Source of the DNA: Periplaneta americana
Taxonomy: Eukaryota; Arthropoda; Insecta; Blattodea; Blattidae
Reading direction: 5' to 3'
DNA length: 64,000 nucleotides
Assembly (NCBI RefSeq): GCF_040183065.1
Contig: NC_091123.1
Coordinates: 108,226,821 to 108,290,820, forward strand
The number at the start of each line of letters is the position of its first letter. The stretch's first letter is position 1. Below, piece after piece: positions 33,166 to 43,499 of this stretch. Made by a program: the position numbers and the translations under genes. The notes beneath the pieces are model-generated. The model was not told where the DNA came from and searched no databases. It saw only the letters and a program-made list of their open reading frames with translations.

Positions 33166-33440
33166 TTATTATAGCTGTAGCAATTTCAAATATTTGAGTA
33201 CAATGATAACAGATAATAATGATATAACTTTAGGAAAATGGCTGACAACAGATGTCTGTTTGCACTTGGGAAAGCACTAAAATTTAGAGATTTATCAAGA
33301 TTTATTAGATATAAAACTATAATAAGGCCAGTAGTAACATATGTCAGTGAGACTTGGGTGATGAGTTGATTACTAAAAATAGTGAAAATACCGGTATATT
33401 ATCGGTTTGGAAAAGGAAGTTAGTTGTGAAAATGTGTGAC
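33166..33440 (+). pseudogene. LINE-e RT thumb/C-terminal fragment
   Basis: FKYLSTMITDNNDIT, a frame break, then NRCLFALGKALKFRDLSRF, YKTIIRPVVTYVSETWVMS-stop and traces of WKRKLVVKMC. This is the post-catalytic region of a non-LTR RT (FKYLG...YKTIIRPVVTYGSETW), with frameshifts. Confidence 0.75.
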
Positions 33441-33468
33441 ACACGTTTCGAAAAATGACAAATCAAAA

Positions 33469-33500
<32 letters not shown>
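33469..33500. repeat. (AAT)n microsatellite
   Basis: About 11 AAT units forming the tail of the adjacent LINE-a 3'UTR. Confidence 0.95.
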
Positions 33501-33501
<1 letters not shown>

Positions 33502-33620
33502 CTTTATTTTTTTCTTGCAGAGTTGAGACCGTCAGGGCTTCTCTTCCACTTAACCAGAGGATAAAAAGAAAATACATGATAATATAATTTAATATAATAG
33601 AGTTGCTAGAATTATTTGAT
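33501..33620 (-). repeat. LINE-a 3'UTR fragment
   Basis: TTGCAGAGTTGAGACCGTCA and GGCTTCTCTTCCACTTAACC align with 760-800 of the LINE-a copy. Confidence 0.65.
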
Positions 33621-33865
33621 GAATAAAATAAAATATTTTTTATTTACATTGAAGAGAGTTTGTGTCAGAAGATAGATACAATGGGCACAGGACAGAGAGG
33701 AGTGGTTTCAACTAAATAATTTGAGGAGGCCCAGGTTCTTCATGTACTGTAACGCCAATGATAAATTCATTCATTTCATTATAACCTTCTGCACAAGGGC
33801 AATTCTTTTGGTGTAAACCCAGAATTCTCAAATCTTTCTTATTTTCCCATTTTCTTAGTCCTCGC

Positions 33866-33913
<48 letters not shown>

Positions 33914-33948
33914 TATTATTACTATTATTATTATTATTATTATTATTA
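33866..33948. repeat. (ATT)n microsatellite
   Basis: About 27 units with interrupting ACT triplets; it precedes SINE-I. Confidence 0.95.
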
Positions 33949-33951
33949 AGC

Positions 33952-34231
33952 GGCCGGGTAGCTCAGTTGGTAGAGCAGCTGGCTGCGGACTGGAAGGTCT
34001 GGGGTTCGATTCCAAATGGTGACGGGATTTTTCTCATTGCCAAACTTTCAGAACGGCCCCGAGGTTCACTCAGCCTCCTATAAAATTGAGTACCCGGTCT
34101 TTCCCGGGAGTAAAAGGCGGTCAGAGTGTGGTGCCGACCACACCACCTCATTCTAGTGCCGAGGTCATGGAAAGCATGGGGCTCTACCTCCATGCCCCCC
34201 AAGTGCCTTCATGGCGTGTGACGTGGATACC

Positions 34232-34233
<2 letters not shown>
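33952..34233 (+). mobile_element. SINE-I (tRNA-derived)
   Basis: The head GGCCGGGTAGCTCAGTTGGT is a good A-box and GGGTTCGATTCC a good B-box. The body includes GTACCCGGTCTTTCCCGGG and GTGGTGCCGACCACACCACC. The 3' half cannot close a tRNA acceptor stem, so it is not a tRNA gene. (ATT)n lies on both sides; the downstream one is probably its tail. Confidence 0.75.

Positions 34234-34287
<54 letters not shown>
34234..34287. repeat. (ATT)n microsatellite
   Basis: About 18 units at the 3' end of SINE-I. Confidence 0.95.
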
Positions 34288-34389
34288 TTATCTATTCATT
34301 TATCTAACAGCTAGTAAATTAATTATAGAATCATTAACCTTCAAAGTAAACAAGTGAACATACATTAAGAAACAATTTTATAAAAAATA

Positions 34390-35276
34390 CATCTTCTTCC
34401 TGGCTTCCCAATAGCGTTCCCTTCTGTGAGTGATTGTAGGCCAGGACATACTGAAAGGTGACATCGATCCATCTCTATAGAGTTACACAATTTGCAGGAT
34501 GGTGTCTCCATTACACAAAACGGAAGAGGTGTTTGGCCAGTAAATCATGCCCTGTTAGACCAAAGAGTGCAACTGTACTTTTTATTGATCGGTTGGTATT
34601 TTCAGAATTGACTGTCTCCAGTGCTTCTCAGATATTCTTGAGGCTAGGTCTTGCAGATAGTGTGTCTTAAATTGCGCTTTATAGTTTTTTTTTTTTCACA
34701 GACTGGAATGACATTGGTTTTTAGCTCCCTTAGCCAAGGAGACTGCTTGATCATTCCATAGATTAAGCAGTGACCAGATATCCACTATAGAGTAACTGTT
34801 TTATTGTTTGCTGCAAGTTCTTTTAGCATGTCTTGGTAGTCTATTTATTGAACCAGGCCGAAAAGCCTGACTAATTAATTGGATAGCCATTCTAGAGTCA
34901 GAGAGGATAACGGCATTACTGAATATGGGCTGTGATTTGTTGTAATACCACTGTAATTTTTTGGACTTCCCCATCAAAGGCTGATGTATTCTGTCCTGCA
35001 GGGATATAAAATGAAAACAGGCTGCTATAGATTCCAGCTCCCGTATTCGTGTCCAGCTGTTTTGAGTCCATCAGTGTAGATGTGTTGCCAATTGGACCCT
35101 GAGTATCTGGTGTGGTTGGACTCAAGAGCCATGAGTCTTAAACTTTCCTTGTCACTCTGACTTTTTTGTGAAAACTTCCTCGAGTTTTATGGAGGATCTA
35201 ACAGTGATAATTTCAAGAGAGTTTTGCAGATTTAGTAACGGTTGGCTGGCTCTTTTAGATGGAGGTTTGATTTCAT
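34390..35276 (-). pseudogene. LINE-f RNase H domain and C-terminus
   Basis: Read from 35276: KPPSKRASQPLLNLQNS, LRLMALESNHTRYSG, IYTDG-like start, NTGAGIYSSLFSFYIPAGQ, NTSAFDGEVQKITVVLQQ and AVILSDSRMAIQLI, the RNase H core with its acidic residues (E in DGE, D in SDSRMA). Further on come FGLTGHDLLAKHLFRF and C-x2-C-like traces of the C-terminal knuckle. The class is R1/jockey/I-like by presence of RNase H. Several frame breaks are present. It ends at an (ATT)n array upstream. Confidence 0.75.
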
Positions 35277-35278
35277 CA

Positions 35279-35336
<58 letters not shown>
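35277..35336. repeat. (ATT)n microsatellite
   Basis: About 19 ATT units at the 5' break of the LINE-f piece. Confidence 0.95.
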
Positions 35337-35337
<1 letters not shown>

Positions 35338-35539
35338 CTTGCATAGGTCATCAACGGAACTTCTTTCTCCCTTTACCTCTTGAGGCTTGTAAGTTTATTA
35401 AAATGCTCCATGTTAAGTGGCCTTCCGATGTGTAGTCCAGCTCTGAAGTTGCTATTTTCTGACCGCTAGACCGGCCCAGGTATTGGCACTTCCTCCATAC
35501 CAGATGTATTGGCTATACTGCCATGATCAAGGCTACTTA

Positions 35540-35960
35540 CCTCCCTCAACAATATACTGTAAATATACCACAAGAATGGAATTATGCAAAAGTAATGCCT
35601 ATGTTTGTGCATAGTGGTAGAAGACATTCACAGAATTATAGGGAAATATGTCTACTATACATCTGCTTTGAGATATACCAAAAAAATGCAATAATAAACT
35701 AACGACACTTGTTGAAACAATTCTAGAAGAGAGTGAGAAAAGGCTATTCCTGTGTATCTGCAACATTTACATTAAACTACTAATTGAAAAGAGAAGAGAA
35801 TTTAATATAGTCGTTCACTTTTCACTGATTATGAGAAAGCCTTCGGCAAAATTAATAAATCAATATGTTTTGAAATCTTACGCAATAGAAATGTTCCATA
35901 TTCACTACTACGCACAGTGGTTCCAAATACAAATCTAACAGGACAAAATAACTCTCCTCG
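35540..35960 (+). pseudogene. LINE-e RT N-terminal fragment
   Basis: IPQEWNYAKVMPMFVHSGRR, NYREICLLYICFEIYQKN (the NYR-I box), then after frame breaks EKREFNL-like, DYEKAFGKINKSICFEILRN, VPYSLLRTVV. This is the finger/palm start of a non-LTR RT (DYEKAFDxINR) and plausibly belongs to the same family as the thumb piece at 33166. Confidence 0.7.
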
Positions 35961-36079
35961 TTTCTAACAGATTTTCATAAAATTTTGTATACAGGTTACA
36001 AATGGCATTTTGCATGGCATGGAGCAGTCTCAGTAGGTTCACAACAAAAGATACACTTTTTCTACTCTTTTGCGGTTAC

Positions 36080-37005
36080 ATACGAAGACTGCTTACCATC
36101 GGGCCAGAGCAAATTCCATCAAATCGATCGTCGTATCGGCTCTACAAAATTTGCGCGCGTGATAAGCTTATTCCCTGAAATTTTTGTAATCTTTATATCG
36201 GACTTCTTGGGGTTCCTCGGACATCATCCTAACAGAAGTGCGGCTTCCTTTATCAACTACGCAACATGGATAAGCATTTTATGCACACTTTGCGGCATAT
36301 AATACCACTTATATTTCTGGATGTATAATTCTACAGTGCCCAAACAGTATTTTTTCAAACTCTCCAATTTTAATGCTGTACCCACTGGTGATTGTTTTAA
36401 GCAGTGGTCGGCAAAGATTACGTCATATAAAATGCAGCCCGCAATACACAGCAAAAGGGAATATAGGAAAGGAGGATATCCATATTGCTTAACGTTGGAT
36501 GAACAAGTGTTGGCTAAGGGGAGGGAAATCATGCCTTACCCCTCCGCCCTGCTTGTATGTTAAGGGGTTGATTCGCGAGTTACGAAATGACGACCACTGG
36601 TTTTAAAGATGGTTCCAAATCACCGAATTAAGCCTTCATCTACGCCAGTAGTTTCTAATGCCAAACCTGAAGAACCTCCGTGCGCTAATCCCGTCATTAG
36701 TCGTACCAAATTCTGGTTTGAAAATGTCGACAAGAAGTCCCATTTCTTTACGTAAGCGATCTTGTTTTGTTTTATTTCATTCATTTTCGTGGCTCTTTCT
36801 GAGTAAAAACTTAACACTTGCTTTACCATTTCTGCTGCATCAGGCCTCCCTGTTGATCTCAAATCCATTTCTGCGACAAAAGCAATCTCATCGACCAAGT
36901 GTGTTTCCACAAAAGGCTTCAGCTTCCTCTTCTGACTTTCTAAGCACATTCATGAAACGGCTTTTGTTTTTTCGTGCTAGACACAGTCTATTTTTTAAAA
37001 AAGTC
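36080..37005 (-). pseudogene. Unclassified multicopy gene relic, interrupted by hAT MITE
   Basis: Frames on the minus strand, in order: MTFLKNRLCLARKNKSRF and LRKSEEEAEAF (about 36990-36910); MGLLVDIFKPEFGTTNDGIS, ARRFFRFGIRNYWRR (about 36745-36650); after the MITE, IQKYKWYYMPQSVHKMLIHV (about 36330-36270); then RMMSEEPQEVRYKDYKNFRE and a frame break, AYHARKFCR. I recall similar (F)GTTNDGNTARRFF...WYYMP...HKILIHG...EEAQEARNKDYKRFR proteins as repetitive in arthropod genomes, but I cannot name the function or element class. Frameshifts and stops show it is dead. Confidence 0.5.
36402..36599. mobile_element. hAT MITE (198 bp)
   Basis: Ends CAGTGGTCGGCAAAG and, inverted, CAGTGGTCGTCATTT. The 8-bp duplication GTTTTAAG/GTTTTAAA (36394-36401, 36600-36607) differs at one base. 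It splits the minus-strand gene relic. Confidence 0.85.
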
Positions 37006-37029
37006 ATTTTAAGACTTAACTAATCCTTG

Positions 37030-38250
37030 TATTTCCTTAAGAAAATTCTATAATACATACAGGCAATTAGTCAATTGCTCTTTAAGTTTCATTCAGAATT
37101 CAGCAATTTTTTCTGCACTAATTTACGATCATGTCCCTCAGAATCTCCTAAACCATTTTAATTAATACATACTCAAACACACAGGCTAATCTTCTTAAAA
37201 TATTATTTTCTTTTCATGAAATGTCAAATAGTTCTCTTCTTAGAATTCCGTCCACCATCACTAAAATATAAATAAAAGGAGAAGGTGGTTGAAGTTGGTT
37301 ATAAAACCTTTATAATTACATACCTAAATGACTAATGTAAATGCTGAACCTGCTTTGACAATGGCCTTTTGTGGCCTTTGCTTTTGCGGGCTTGCTACAG
37401 CAAATAAAATTTTAAAAATTTTCATGGAACACTTCTCTGTGTATTAATGAGTATTATAACTAAATAACACAATTTTAAAGTTCGAAAATGCACTAAACAC
37501 GTAGGGAAATACCTGTAGTTTTGTACATCGAAACTCGAAGGGGATTGGCAATATATTATATCTTCAGACATCGATGTTCCGAAGGTAACTTGCCGGGCGG
37601 TGCTAACGAGACGAGAATGTCTGTGCTGAACACTTGACTTCTACCTGCTCCAGCGCAGACCACAATTATTTTTATGGAAAACTGAATATGAATCGTAGAT
37701 ACACGATTATTTAGGATTATAGAACTGCAGTATTTATATTTTTTTGAAGCTCAAACATTTATACCTTTTGTCCAGTCAGATTTGAGTTTGGAACCACTGT
37801 GCTACGGCAATAAATAATACAAGGCTACACGAAAGCAATGAAATAAAAACTTTCACATTAAGAGATGTAAGACGAGTTTTCTCATAACACCAACACTCTA
37901 ATTTCTGTGTACCTATATTAATGAAATTATCTCCGAATGGAATGGCAGTGATATAAAGAGAATAAAAATATCAAATCTGTACATGAAGTATATATTTAAT
38001 TTATTTTTTAACTATATCTATAATAAGGTCATGCATACTTCTTTCTTATATGAAATCGGCACTACACCTATGATAGTCACACCCAAAAAAAAGCAAGCGA
38101 ATATATTCTAATGCAATTGTAAGTAATAGTGAAAAATATGTAACTAATTTAGCTGCTATTTATTTGCGACAGAAACCGAGTTGATGAGTTCTTAAAAACC
38201 ACCGAGAAAACAATAACATAGGTGTCTCAGTACATCTCTACTAACCATAA
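37030..38250. other. AT-rich spacer, nothing recognised
   Basis: No feature supported. Confidence 0.4.
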
Positions 38251-38646
38251 TACACTTACAAGGGAAGTACCCCAGCTCGAACGGCTAAAACCGAGTGTAA
38301 ATGCGTTTAAAATACAGAGCTGTGCTTGTTCTACCACCCATCAAGGTTATTTATCTGTAAAACTCCGCAGTCGTGTGCAATCAATGATTGAAGAATAACG
38401 AATCTAATGACTAGAGAAGCACAAATCGCTGAAGAAACAACACCGTGTAACAGACAGTTATGACAAGCAGATCCACAAAATACATAAATGAGGTATTATG
38501 TGGCAAGAAGCTACACGACATTTGCTTTAAATAATATATGAGTATAGGGTATTTCAAAAGTCAGTTCAAACATTAAACTGCTATAAATATTATAATATGA
38601 GATAGGAAAAAACAAAAACATCACAGTGTTGGGCAAACAACGGGGT

Positions 38647-38967
38647 TTACAAAACATTGGGAAGATTTCCGCCGTTCTCTTGTTCAACGTACAGCATTCT
38701 GTCTGCTACACATGCAGCACAGCATGCACAGCATTTTGCAGATAATGTCATGGAATATTGGCAATTTCTTGCGAGATGGCATTTTTCAGTTGCAGTAGGG
38801 TTGTTGCAGTAGGGATGTGTGAGAAAAACTCGTTCTTTAAGGTAAGCCCACAACCAAAAATCGGCCTGATTGAAATCTGAAGATCGCGGAGGCCACATGG
38901 TTGAAAAGTGCCTACTGATAACTTTGGTCGGAAAATGAACTTTAATTGCGCGTGTTAACTCCACCAT
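38647..38967 (-). pseudogene. DDE transposase C-terminus, left arm
   Basis: VISRHFSTMWPPRSSDFNQA, DFWLWAYLKERVFLTHP, a frameshift, then VADRMLYVEQENGGNLPNVL-stop. This is the WPPRSPDLNPADFWLWG box of Tc1/mariner-superfamily transposases. The segment before VISRHF differs from the right arm and marks the inner limit of the palindrome. Confidence 0.8.
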
Positions 38968-38982
38968 TAATTATTTTAGTAG

Positions 38983-39224
38983 GTTAGTTTACGACGCTTT
39001 ATCAATATCTTATGTTATTTAGCGTCTGAATGAGATGAAAGTGATAATGCCCGTGAAATGAGTCCGGGGTCCAGAACTGAAAGTTACCCAGCATTTGCTC
39101 ATATTGAGTTGAAGGAAAACCCCGGAAAAACATCAACCAGGTAACTTGACCTGACCGGAAATCGAACCCGGACCACCTGGTTTCCCGTCCAGACGCGCTA
39201 ACCGTTACTCTAAAGGTGTAGACA
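38983..39224 (-). mobile_element. SINE-A in the palindrome spacer
   Basis: Minus-strand SINE-A: B-box complement AATCGAACCCGG, CATTTGCTCATATTGAGTTG, and the tail TAGCGTC...GACGCT hairpin reading inverted at 38993-39033. No clear target duplication was found. Confidence 0.85.
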
Positions 39225-39225
39225 A

Positions 39226-39663
39226 TAATGGAATAAGACAGACTGTTACAGTAAACGGGGAGCGCTACTACAGCATGTTGCAGAACTTCGTCATCCCTAG
39301 ACTGAGGAATCACGATATGGAAAACATAATCTTCATGTAAGATGGCGCTCCATCCCACATCTTTATCCCTGAAAAACAATTAATTACGCAGATGTTTGAC
39401 GATCGTGTCATCAGTAGGCACTTTCCAACAATGTGACCTCCGCGATCTCCAGATTTCAATCCGGCCGACTTTTGGTTATGGGGTTACCTTAATGAACGAG
39501 TTTTCCTGACACATTCAACAACCCTACTATAACTGAAAGATGCCATCTCGCAAGAAATTACCAATATCCCAAGACATTATCTGCAAAATGCTATGCATAG
39601 TGTCGCAGAAAGAAAGCTGTACGTTGAACAAGAGAACGCCGAACATATTCCCAATGTTTTGTA
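39226..39663 (+). pseudogene. DDE transposase, right arm (longer copy)
   Basis: QTVTVNGERYYSMLQNFVIP, RLRNHDMENIIFM, TAA for Gln, DGAPSHIFIPEKQ (catalytic D), then VISRHFPTM, TGA for Trp, PPRSPDFNPADFWLWGYLN, ERVFLTHS, and VEQENAEHIPNVL-stop. It carries the catalytic core region absent from the left arm. At least three stops are present. Confidence 0.8.
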
Positions 39664-40264
39664 AACCCCGTTGTTTGTCCAACACTGTGATGTTTTTTGT
39701 TTTTTCCTATCTCATATTATAATATTTATAGCGGTTTAATGTTTGAACTGACTTTTGAAATACCCTATACTCATATATTATTTAAAGCAAATGTCGTGTA
39801 GCTTCTTGCCACATAATACCTCATTTATGTATTTTATGGATCTCCTTGTCATAACTGTCAGTTACACGGTGTTGTTTCTTCAGCGATTTGTGCTTCTCTT
39901 GTCATTAGATTCGTTATTCTTCAATCATTGATTGCACACGACTGCGGAGTTTTACAGATAAATAACCTTGATGGGTGGTAGAACAAGCACAGCTCTGTAT
40001 TTTAAACGCATTTATATTCGGTTTTAGCCGTTCGAGCTGGGATACTTCCCTTGTTAGTGTAGGTCTATAGCCATATCTTGATTAATAAGAATTTTCTTCG
40101 CTCATAGTTCAGAATACTTCATGCAGTATCCGTACATATTGAATGTCACAACACTTGAGTATTGGTTGCATTATGGATATTACTCTGCTAGTCATAAAGC
40201 TACTGAGACTTAAAGATTTGAATATTTCTTCTCTCTGATAATAGTATAGGCTATTAGGCAACGA

Positions 40265-40361
40265 GCCTATAATGGTAATAATTAAGACACGTGTATGTTT
40301 ATGTGTACACTTACGCTCGTTTCATAAACGTACTCGCGTCTTAATTACTACCATTATAAGC
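40265..40361. repeat. 97-bp hairpin
   Basis: Arms GCCTATAATGGTAATAATTA, AGACACG... at 40265-40303 and their near-complement at 40323-40361 pair over 39 bp with about six mismatches around a 19-nt loop. It could be a tiny palindromic MITE or a pre-miRNA-like fold; sequence alone does not separate these. Confidence 0.6.
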
Positions 40362-40469
40362 AAGATGCATACGGCTGTTTTTGTTCGATCATAACTAAAT
40401 GTCTAAATTTTGAGTTTTTACAAATATCTTACCTTGTTATTTTGCTGATAATGAAATGATAACCATGAG

Positions 40470-40570
40470 TGTATTTTCAGCGTGTTTTCGACTATTGCTA
40501 CAGATGGGAGACATGGACCATAAGTGTCTTTTCAGCATGTTTCGTAGTAGTGCAACAGATGGCAGGCACG
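40470..40570. repeat. Two-copy direct repeat of about 57 bp
   Basis: TTTTCAGCGTGTTTTCG ... CTACAGATGGGA is followed by TTTTCAGCATGTTTCG ... CAACAGATGGCA. Confidence 0.5.
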
Positions 40571-40603
40571 GAGCACTTTTGCGTGTACGCCATAGGTATT
40601 CAT

Positions 40604-40628
40604 TTTTTTTTTTTTTTTTTTTTTTTTT
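40604..40628. repeat. Poly-T tract
   Basis: About 25 T residues; it may be the poly-A of an unresolved minus-strand insertion. Confidence 0.85.
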
Positions 40629-41040
40629 GCAGGGCTTTGGTTTGACGATTTTATCCTCAAAGCAACACACATTAAAACACAGGAAATAAACTCAATTTAT
40701 TACAATATTAAAATTAACATGAAAACAATTTATATTATTTTAAATACATGTTGTTGATTGTGCAATTTGTGCCTGCCATTTTAGATTGCTCCTTTCAAGG
40801 CTTGCATGTTATTGCGCGTACGATATTAATCAATATCGCATATGCTTATTTGGTAATCGGTGGTTGGAATAACATAATGAATAACAGTACTTTAATGTAT
40901 GTCATTATGGTACAGTTACGTCACATGTAATGAGTGTATTATAGTATGGCCGAGCAAAAATATAATTAAATACATTTTCTTTCTAAAGTAAATGATAACT
41001 TTTCGTACATTTATATTACCATAATACCATAACTAATGTT

Positions 41041-41236
41041 ACCGAGCACAGTGGTGTAATGGTTAACACGTTCTTCTTGTATTCAGAACGTCCGGGGTTC
41101 GATCCAAGGACCGGCTACCCTTATTATGTGGTTTTCAAAGTCGCTTCAGGAGAATGCTGGGATAGTAATAATTACAATCCTTCATGACTTCACTTCGTTG
41201 TCAACTTCTCATCTTCCACTACAGGCCGGCCATCTG
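41041..41236 (+). mobile_element. SINE-J-like tRNA-derived repeat, left part
   Basis: CAGTGGTGTAATGGTTAACA resembles an A-box and GGGGTTCGATCCAAGG a B-box. The Harbinger element starts 3 bp downstream, so any 3' portion would resume after 47594. This is the only copy seen. Confidence 0.5.
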
Positions 41237-41442
41237 TTAGGGCCTGTACTACGACTCTCGGATAAAGTTCTAGTTTAAACTTATCCGGCAGATGGCATAT
41301 TTATCCGGAAGTTGGGTTGTAATTGCGTACTACGACTTCTGGTTATGTGCAATCTGGAGGCTAAACTTCCAGATTAGCAATCCGGAAGGCAGAGTGGAAG
41401 ATAGGCGTTATCCGGAGGTTGGAACTCGGTGTTGAAATCAAG

Positions 41443-41630
41443 ATGGCTGCTCGTCGTACAGCTGGTGATTTTAAGGACCAATTTAATTTTGATACTGATT
41501 CTGATGATAAGTTCTGGAGCAGATGCTTCGTTATATCAGAACAGCAAAACGAATTAGGCTGCGTCCAAATAATTTTGAAGAGTGGGATGACGAGAAATTT
41601 TTTAGACAGTTTCGAATAATGAAACCTACT
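41443..41630 (+). pseudogene. HARBI1-like: HARBI1-like transposase, N-terminal exon
   Basis: MAARRTAGDFKDQFNFDTDS, then a single-base frame break near 41540-41550 leading to LRPNNFEEWDDEKFFRQFRI, MKPTT. The acidic F.E..D..F..RFR block shortly before the helix-rich region is typical of the start of Harbinger transposases. I saw no clear splice donor after it; the next recognisable exon starts about 800 bp on. Confidence 0.55.
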
Positions 41631-42439
41631 ACATGAAATCAATTATCAACTGAAACAAGACACAGATCGTAATTCACAGTTAATAATAAGCTACACTATT
41701 TCTTTAGGTATTACATTAATATTTTGTATATAATAGCACTATAATAATTATTTTGAAGTACAGTAACCTGTAATAGGCGTACAGTAGAAGTGAGGTTAGA
41801 ATGTTGCTTCATGCAGGTGTTCTGTTGTCCTTACAAGGTATTAAGGTGATTGATATAATAATATAGGGCAACCTACAATAAGTTTCAAAATACTTTTATA
41901 TAAAAAAAATAATAATAACCGCATATAATATATCAAAATCCTTTATATGGTAAACTATCATTTCTTCACAATTGCGTTACCACTTTAAGATACAAATGTA
42001 TTCACATATTTGGCTTCTAGTCAAGTCATATGTACTGTAAACGAAAGAAAAATTGAGTGCCGACACCAATTTCCCAAATAAAGGTGGAAAGTTGCTGTGA
42101 AAGTGGAGTCCGGTGGAGAGGTACGGGTAGGCAGGATCGCTCTGTCGAGATAGAAGGGGTAGGCGGCAGGGAAGGGCAGCACATTCATTTCATTACTGTG
42201 TTTCCTTACTAATTAAAGGGAAAAGACAAGTTTTCGTAAGATCGAGTTAGTGACAGGTTAGGTTAGTATGATTTGCATATATTTACAATTGTCTAAAAAA
42301 AAAAAATGTCAAAACTACATCCAAACCTCTCTCTTCCAGGCTATCCTGTAGGGAGTCCTTGCCTTCTTTTGGTAACGCTATTGTAAAGATTTACCGGTAA
42401 AGGTGTAACCAAATCTAATTGTTTGTTCATTTTTCCAGA

Positions 42440-42592
42440 AATAATGCCTTATCTCCAATGGCCCAATTACTGTTGGTATTGAGATTCTATGCCACTGGGA
42501 GAACATTGACAACAGTAGGAGATTTTTGTGGGGTCCACGAAGTTACAGCAGGAACTGTTGTCAATCGAGCTAGTGCTGCACTTGCTGCTTGG
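42440..42592 (+). pseudogene. HARBI1-like: HARBI1-like transposase, internal exon
   Basis: After a TTTTTCCAG acceptor at about 42438 the frame reads RNNALSPMAQLLLVLRFYAT, GRTLTTVGDFCGVHEVTAGT, VVNRASAALAA. This is the helix-turn-helix segment of Harbinger transposase nucleases (LSP..Q.L..LRFYATG....VGD..GV...TV.R.V). It is cut at about 42593 where a minus-strand LINE-f fragment begins. The DDE core exons were not found downstream. Confidence 0.75.
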
Positions 42593-42597
42593 TTTAA

Positions 42598-42850
42598 TTG
42601 AAGTGATGACTTTTAATGCTTCATTGGGAGTAGTTTTATTTGCTCCAGTAATTAAGTGCAAGGCTTGTTTTATTCTTCCGAGGGATTCTGTCTCTCTTTT
42701 TGATGCTGTTACGAATACTTCTGAATAGTATTTTAATACAGGTTTTATGTACATATTATAGGTCTTGATTAAAGTTTTCCTAGAACTGTCTGCTAGTTGT
42801 TTAGTCAACTCTCCGAAGATAGATTGGAATATCAATAAGGCATCACTCAT
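42598..42850 (-). pseudogene. LINE-f RT C-terminal fragment inside the Harbinger
   Basis: The minus frame reads FGELTKQLADSSRKTLIKTY, MYIKPVLKYYSEVFVTASKR, ETESLGRIKQALHLITGANK, TTPNEALKVIT. This is the segment between the RT core and RNase H of the family at 34390-35276. It truncates the HARBI1-like exon. Confidence 0.75.
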
Positions 42851-43268
42851 GAGACAACTGTCAGGATATAATGTGGTAAGGTGGCAAGTTCCCTTCTCCT
42901 TCCTTGCATATATCGCTCGCCAGTAGGAGTAGGCCTAACATATTTCACTAATCAGACTTAAGATATGCTTGCTATATATTATTATTTAACAAACTGTAAC
43001 AGTTTATTGAATTTTACACGTGACAGTTTTTCTTCATTTCCTGAAAGTTTTGGAATTGGCATTTATGTTTTGCAAGGGAGCTGTTTCATTCACGCTAGGT
43101 CTAGTGATTCATGTATGCAAACATATTCATATCGTTACTTTTTAAATATATTTTATTGCTGGGATCCCTCACAGTGATCTCTTAACAGGCTAATGCACTG
43201 TATCTGCAATTCAAATTTATTTTACATAAGCAAAATATGGTAAAACAACATTTTTCAAGAGGCACATT

Positions 43269-43499
43269 AATTGAACCGTCGGCTGGAACAACGTTATAAG
43301 TTACATTTGGTCAAATTTACAGGAGCTGCAAAAATGTGTATGCGTACAACTTTGTTCTTATGAGGGTAGCAAACTTTTGAGTGGACAGTTGCAAGCCAAG
43401 GAGTATAGCAAGGTAACATGACATACAACATTATTACATGGAAACACACCGAATGAAAATTTTGTAACTTACAACGTTGTTCCAGCTGACGCTTCAATT
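43269..43499. mobile_element. MITE with about 35-bp TIRs in the Harbinger
   Basis: AATTGAACCGTCGGCTGGAA, CAACGTTATAAGTTAC and, inverted, CAATTGAAGCGTCAGCTGGA, ACAACGTTGTAAGTTAC. Interior of about 160 bp, non-coding. Confidence 0.8.

Larger units (their letters stand above)
38251..40061. mobile_element. 1.8 kb palindromic transposon derivative
   Basis: The left arm 38251-38919 and right arm 39410-40061 are inverted copies of about 650-670 bp with few differences. Outer ends: TACACTTACAAGGGAAGTAC and, inverted, TACACTAACAAGGGAAGTAT. Each arm encodes the C-terminal part of the same DDE transposase, so the two copies converge outward from a spacer of about 490 bp that contains SINE-A. Transcription through it would give a hairpin of more than 600 bp. 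Confidence 0.85.

Noticed and set aside
33956..34028. Possible tRNA gene
   Set aside because: A- and B-boxes are good but no acceptor stem forms and a long SINE body follows; the same applies to the other tRNA-like heads.
35985..36302. 105-codon plus-strand frame
   Set aside because: It is the opposite strand of the minus-strand gene relic with WYYMP and KDYKNFRE motifs.
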